A DNA stretch of 7,855 nt, taken from an uncultured delta proteobacterium. Lineage in GTDB: Bacteria > Myxococcota_A > Bradymonadia > REDH01. A program made the position numbers and the translations under genes. Where the stretch lies: assembly GCA_903873545.1 (NCBI GenBank), contig CAIQPA010000659.1:1-7855 (forward strand), read 5' to 3'. The notes under the pieces were generated by a model. That model saw only the letters and a program-made list of their open reading frames with translations, had not been told where the DNA came from and ran no database searches. Numbering within the stretch: position 1 is the stretch's first letter; the number at the start of each line of letters is the position of its first letter. Shown here one piece after another: positions 1-6,000 of the stretch.

Positions 1-3000
1 CGGCCGGGGAGGCGGGCGCTGCGGCAGGTGCTGCTGCAGGTGCTGCGGCGGGCGCTGCGGCGGGTGCTGCTGCGGGTGCTGCTGCGGGTGCTGCGGCGGG
101 TGCTGCTGCGGGGGCCGCTGCGGGTGCTGCTGCGGGTGCTGCTGCGGGTGCTGCAGGAACCACCTCGGCGCCGCTCCCTTCGCTGAGCGTGACTGCCTGG
201 ATGACATAGGGGGCCAGCGTGGTGGCGCCCTTCACGGTGGCATCGAAGCCAGCGGGCACCACAACGGGTACGAGCGCGCGAGCATTGTTGGCAGTGAGGA
301 GGTCGACCCAGACCGTCATGCCTGTGGCGGCCTCGACAGTGGAGGTGAACTTGGTGGTTCCCGTGAGGCGCTTGCCGTTGACGCGGACCTGCGCTGCAAC
401 GGGCTCGGCCGCGGCAACCTTGCGGGCAGAGGCGCGGCTGCTGGCATCGAAGAGGCCGACGCGGAGCGGAGCGGAGGCGATCTGGGCGCCGTTCTTCCGC
501 TTCACAAAGAGGCGGAGGTCATACTCTCCCACAGAAACCGATGCGCCTGCGACGGTGGTCTCGCCAGCCCAGTTGAAGGTGGCCGACGGAGCGCCGTCAC
601 CCGACTTCTCGTAGACAAGGTCGCCGAACTCGTCGGCGATCTCGGCCCGCCAGGAGGCGACCTCGGTCGGAATGCCGGCGACGGTGGCAGCGATGACCGG
701 CTCAACCTTGCCGGCGCGGAGGAGAGCGGTCTTCTCGGCGGCGTCGATCTTGAGTCCAAGGCCGTCGATGGTGACGGAGGCGGAGCCGAGCTTGATGCGG
801 CCGGCGGTCATGTCGACCTCGAGCGGGACGCTCGGGAAGGCGGGCGTCGCGATGGAGGCGGCAGCGAGGGGATCGCGGACGCGGGCGCTGGAAGAGCGCA
901 CCGAGCCGTCGTCTCCGCGGAGCGTGACCACCACGATGCCGTCGACCGGCTTGGGCAACTTGTCGGTGAAGGCGGCGGCGGCGCCACGGGCAACCGAGCG
1001 GCGGTTGACGATGACCTCCGCGACCGGCGCGGGACGAGCGGGGAGCGAGACCTCGACGGCGGCGGGCGCGGGGTCGCGGACACGGAGCATGATGCGCCGG
1101 TTGATCTCGCGGGGGCGGTCGCCGATGTTGGGGTAGATGGGCTTCGTGGCGCCGAAGGCCTCGAAGGTGACCCGATCCTTGGGGAGCTTGAGGTCGGTGG
1201 TGAGGTACTTCACGATGTTCTGCGCCATCGCGGCGGACTGCGCCTGCTCGTCTTCCTTGTCCGGGTCGTCGTCGAGATGGACCTCGACGCGGATGGGGTT
1301 GGGCCCGGTAGAGAGCAGGCGGGGTGCGAGCTCCTTGGCCATCTTGCGGAAGGCCTCGGGCAGCCGGCCCTTGGCGGAGACAGTGCCCTGGAACTTCTGG
1401 TCGACCAGGTAACGGATGGACTGACCTGCGACGAGGAAGGGCATCGCGGGGGCCTCCGTCATGCGGCGGTTGCCCTCGAAGACGCGGAAGCGGGCCTCGT
1501 AGGCGCGGCGCGGCGCGAGGAGCGTGTTGCCGCTGCCATCGGTGCCGTCCCAGTCGAGCGACGCGGGCGCCTTGCCATCCTTGGAGGACTGCCAGACGAC
1601 GAGGCCGGTCTCCAACTCGACGACTTCAAGGACCCAGCGGTTGGCTTCGCTGCTGCTCGAGAGGCGGAAGTTCAGGGAGGTGTCGATGACGGTGTCGTCC
1701 CAACGGACGATGATGGCGCCGCCCTCGCCGCGGCTGCTGCCCGACTGTCCGGAGCGGGAGCGGCCGAGCGAGAGCGCGAGCGATGCGTCGAGCGTGGGGA
1801 GGGGCTGGCCGTCGATGGTGACGCGGGGCGGCTTGGTGGTCGCTACGACCTGGAAGAAGCGGGCCTGCGCCATCTTCTCCGCCATGGCGCGGGTGGCTTC
1901 GCCAGGCTCGATGGCCGTGGGGCCGACGAAGTTCTCGGCGCAGGTAACGCCAAAGTTGACCACACTCGGCGTGCCGCGGGTGACGTTGAAGAGGCGGCGC
2001 TCATCGGTGGTCAGGCTGCTGCCGGGCGGGAGCGTGGCGGTGTCGAGCTTGACGAGGTGGAGGCCGGGGAGGATCTCGCCGAAGTGGAAGCGGCCCTCGC
2101 GGTCGGCGTCGACATAGCTGCCGGTGTCGAGGAAGAGGCGGGCCGACCAGATGCCGAACTCGCCCTCCTGCTGGCGTCCGTCGCCGTCGGTGTCGCAGAA
2201 GACCTTGCCGAGCAGATCGCCCTGGTCGAAGACGGGGTCGAAGTCGATGCGGAGCTCAGCGCGGTCGCTGTTCGAGAGCGCTGTCACTCCGTCGCCCGAG
2301 CGGAAGACAGCCTCGTTCTTGTAGATGCGGCCGGGCTCAATCGAGCTGCCGATGACCATCTGATACTTGAGTTCGAGTTCGCCGCCGGCGGGCAGATCGA
2401 AGGGGGCCTGGAGGCCGTCGGAGGCCTTGCGACCGAAGTCGAGGAGCCGCTCGCCCGTGACGCTGGCTTCGGCGGTCTCGACCACGCGGCCGTCCGCGCG
2501 ACGGAGCGTCCAGTGGGGGCTGCGTGCCACGAGCCGGAAGCCGGCGGGCGGGGTGTCGTGCAGGATACCGCCGCCCTGACGGAGCGCGGGCGCGTAGGTG
2601 ATGTCGGTGTTGGACCGGTTGATGACGCGGAGGGTGTAGGTGACGATTCCGCCGACGTAGGCAGAGACGCGGTCGGCCCGTTTGGTGAGTTCGATGCGGC
2701 TGTCGGAGGGGTCGAGCGGGAGGTGGTTGCGGGTGACCGCACCCTCGTCGCTGCGCCAGTCGAGGAGCGTGTGATACTTGCGCGAGGCGTCGTCGAGGGT
2801 GGCCGGGTCGGAGCCGGCAACAACCTGCACGGGGCTGCCCACCACGAGCGCCTGCTGGACCGGCGGGAAGAGCTCGGAGGGGAAGGCGGTGTTGGTGCCG
2901 GAGGTCGCAACGTCGATGCGGTAGAGGTGGCCCTTCGGCGGGTCGAAGCGGTAGAAGCCGCGGCCGCCGACGCGCTGGCCCTGCTGCGAGGGGTGACCAA

Positions 3001-6000
3001 GCAGTGCAGGGTCGATCTTGCGACCGGCGAGGAGCGAGTCGGTCTCATCGTCGGCGTAGTAGAGGAAGATCTGCTGGCCCGAAGCGGGTGCGAGGGTCTT
3101 GGCTCCGTAAAGGACACCCATGGGCGATGCGGCGAGGCCGTCGACGGAGGAGCCGCCGTTGGCGAGGTCGAGGTCTCGGTCGCCGAGCCGTCCCGCGCCG
3201 GCGGCAGAGCCGCCCTCTGCGAAGACGCCGATGCTGTAGGAGCCGGCCGGTACGGAGCCGAAGTCGAACTTGCCGTCGGCATCTGCGACCGCGCGGCGGA
3301 TGACGCCCGTGCCGCCGGCGCGGGGCTCGAGTTCTGCGACGTAGCCCGGGAGGACTTCGTCGCCTTCGCTGAAGAGGCCGTCGGTCTCACCGGGCTCGTA
3401 GAAGAGGGTTCCCGACACAGAGGCGACGCCGATCTCGCCACCGACCGTGACGCAGACAGGGTCGGGCGTGGTGACGGCCTCCGCAGCGAGCCTGTTGCAG
3501 ACCAGGTCGCCTACCTGCGCATCTGCGCCGACTTGGACGGCATAGACGACGGTGCGCTCTTCGCGGGCCTGCAGCCCGGGGAAGGTGATGCTGCTGGCAG
3601 GCAGACCGAGCGTGACGAGGGTGTCTGCGTCGGAGGTGAGCACAGCGCCGTAGACGGCGGGGCCAGTCAGGCTGTCGGTGACCCCGATGGAGAGCACCTT
3701 GCTGCCCGATGCGCGCCAGTTGATGGTGTAGACGAGGGTGTCGCCGGGCTCGACGAGGCCGCCGTTGGCGTCCGAGACGGTCTTGCGGAGGGCACCATCC
3801 TGAAGCGGCGAGCCGACAATGACCACGGTCGGGGCAACGCCATTGGCGGGGTTGCCGTCGTCGTCGGTGAGGAGCCGCACCTGGTCGCTGTTGATGGAGG
3901 CCTGGTTCACCACGGTGGGGCCGGCGAGGATGGTTGCATCGAACTCGATGGCACGGGTGTCGCCGGCCTCGAGGCGGCCGACGGTGACCTCGAGGTCTGC
4001 ATCGACCACGCTGCCGAAGTCGCCATCGGCTGCATCGGTGGCAGAGACGGTGTCGAGTTTGAGGCTTCCGGCAACATAGCCCAGGTTGGCGGGCAGGAGG
4101 TCGCTCAGTACCACGTCGGTCGCGGCGATGTTGCCACGGTTGATGAGGCCGATGACGTAGTGCACGCCCTCTCCGACGTCGGCCTGGCCGTCGCCGTCGG
4201 TGTCTTTGAGGGTGAAGGCCTTGATGCTCCGCGAGAGGTCGACGCCTTCGCCGATGACGAGGTCGGTCGGGTCGTCGAACTCGGGCGTGGCCGGGTCGTC
4301 GGAGCGCCAGACGATGCCGGTTCGGTCGCTGACGAGGGCGCTGTTGGAGAGGAGTTCGCCGCGGGGCGCATCGGCCGAGACGGTGACCTCGAAGGCGACG
4401 GTGGCCTGCGCGGCAGCGTCGATCTGCGGAAGCGGCAGGCCGGTTGCGAGCAGCGCCGCACCGTCGGGGACAGCAACGCCGTTGATCTGCACCGAGCCGG
4501 CGACAAGCGCGCCATACTCGGGCGAGGGGTCGATGAGCAGTCCGCCCACCGAGCGGCCGGGGCCGGCGTTGGGGATGGTGACGAGGTAGGCGACCCGGTC
4601 GCCGGGCTCGAGGAGACCGCCGTTGAGGTCGGTGGCAACCTTGGTCGTGGCACCGAGGTCGGTCGTCGGGGGCGCGACGATGAGCACCGCAGTGGCATCG
4701 TCAGCCTCCGCCGTACTGGGGTCGTCGGAGAGCGTGCCGCTCGGCACCTCGACGGAGGCGAGGATCGCCTGGTTGAGGATCAGGGCTGCGTCGGGCGCGT
4801 TGGCGGCGATGGTGGCCTGGAAGGTCAGCGCGACAGATGCCCCCGTGTTCACACGGCCGAGCGCCGAGGTGGTGGCTGCGCTCCAGCTGACGGTGCGCGA
4901 AGCCTCGTCGAAGGTTCCGCCCTGCCCGACCACGATGTCGGTGAGGAGGCCATCGAGGGCATCCGTCACCAGCACGTTGGTGAGCGCGGGGCCGGTGCCG
5001 GCTCCGAAGGCGATGGTGTACTCGAGGCGGTCAAGCGGCTCGACGTTCTCGCCGTTGAGGTCGACGACCGACTTGGTCGCGAGGGCGAGTTCGGGGAAGA
5101 AGACGGTAACGAGGGTGGCGTCGTCGATGGCGGCGGTGGCGGGGTCGTCGGTGACGGCGGTACGGCCGCTCGCATCGGTGAGCGAGGCCTGGTTGCGGTA
5201 GATGGTTCCGCTGACGGCAGTGTCTGGCACGGTGACCTGCACCGTGAGCTGCACCTGCGCTCCGACAGCGATGCTGGCCAGGGCGGGCGTCGTGGCAGCG
5301 TTCCAGGTGACGGTGCCGGCGGCGATGCGCCCGCCGTTGGAGGCGATAGCGCCTGCTGCGAGCTCAGCCGGTAGCGCGTCTGTGACGACAACCCGCTCTG
5401 CCGCGGCCAGACCGCCGTTTCGCACGGTGATGGTGTAGCGCAGCGTATCGCCGGGCTCGATGAAGCCACCGTTGAGGTCTTCGACGGTCTTCTCGGAGCC
5501 GCTGAGGTCTCCGAAGGCATCGACGATGATGGTGGTGGCATCGTCGGCTGTGGGGGTTGCCGGGTTGTCGGTCACCTCGGGCGCAAAGCCGGTCGACTCA
5601 ACGAAGGCCTGGTTGGAGATGACGGTGCCATCGGTCAGGCCCGGACGGACCGTCGCTCGCAGCGTGAAGGTGCGGCTGGCTCCGGGCGCGAGCGTGCCGA
5701 CGGTCCACTCCGCTGCGGAGCCGACGAGTGTGCCGCCGACAACGGTCACGTCGGTGAGTTGGGTGGGGATCGGGTCGCGAACCACGACGCCCTGCGCCGG
5801 CTCGGTGCCGGTGTTGGCGATGGTGATGGTGTATTCGACGGTATCGCCCTCCTGGGCCGCGCCGCCGTTGAGGTCGGTAACGGTCTTGGTGGCGGTGTCG
5901 AGGCGGGGCTGAGCAACCACGTTGAAGATGGTGGCGTTGTCATCGCCGAGGCCGTTTGCAGCATCGTCGGTGGGCACCTCTGCGGCACCATCCACGGCGA

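Noticed and set aside
1..157. CRISPR-like or other short DNA repeat array
   Set aside because: The 12-base period is in frame, has no spacers and encodes a perfect Pro-Ala-Ala-Ala peptide, so it is a coding microsatellite.
3119..3121. In-frame ATG as a possible gene start
   Set aside because: The frame is open and domain-rich far upstream, the ATG is inside a domain, and no signal peptide follows it.
2284..3441. Minus-strand open frame of 385 codons in another register
   Set aside because: It overlaps the SdrD_B-like and linker domains out of frame, and its translation is low-complexity Ser/Pro/Ala/Arg, typical of a shifted GC-rich frame.
1277..5374. Plus-strand open frame of 1,365 codons
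   Set aside because: It is codon-aligned antisense to the real gene and its protein is a mirror of the DUF11/OmpA coding sequence, rich in Gly, Val, Asp, Glu and Arg with no recognisable domain. Its openness follows from the near absence of TTA, CTA and TCA codons in the real gene.
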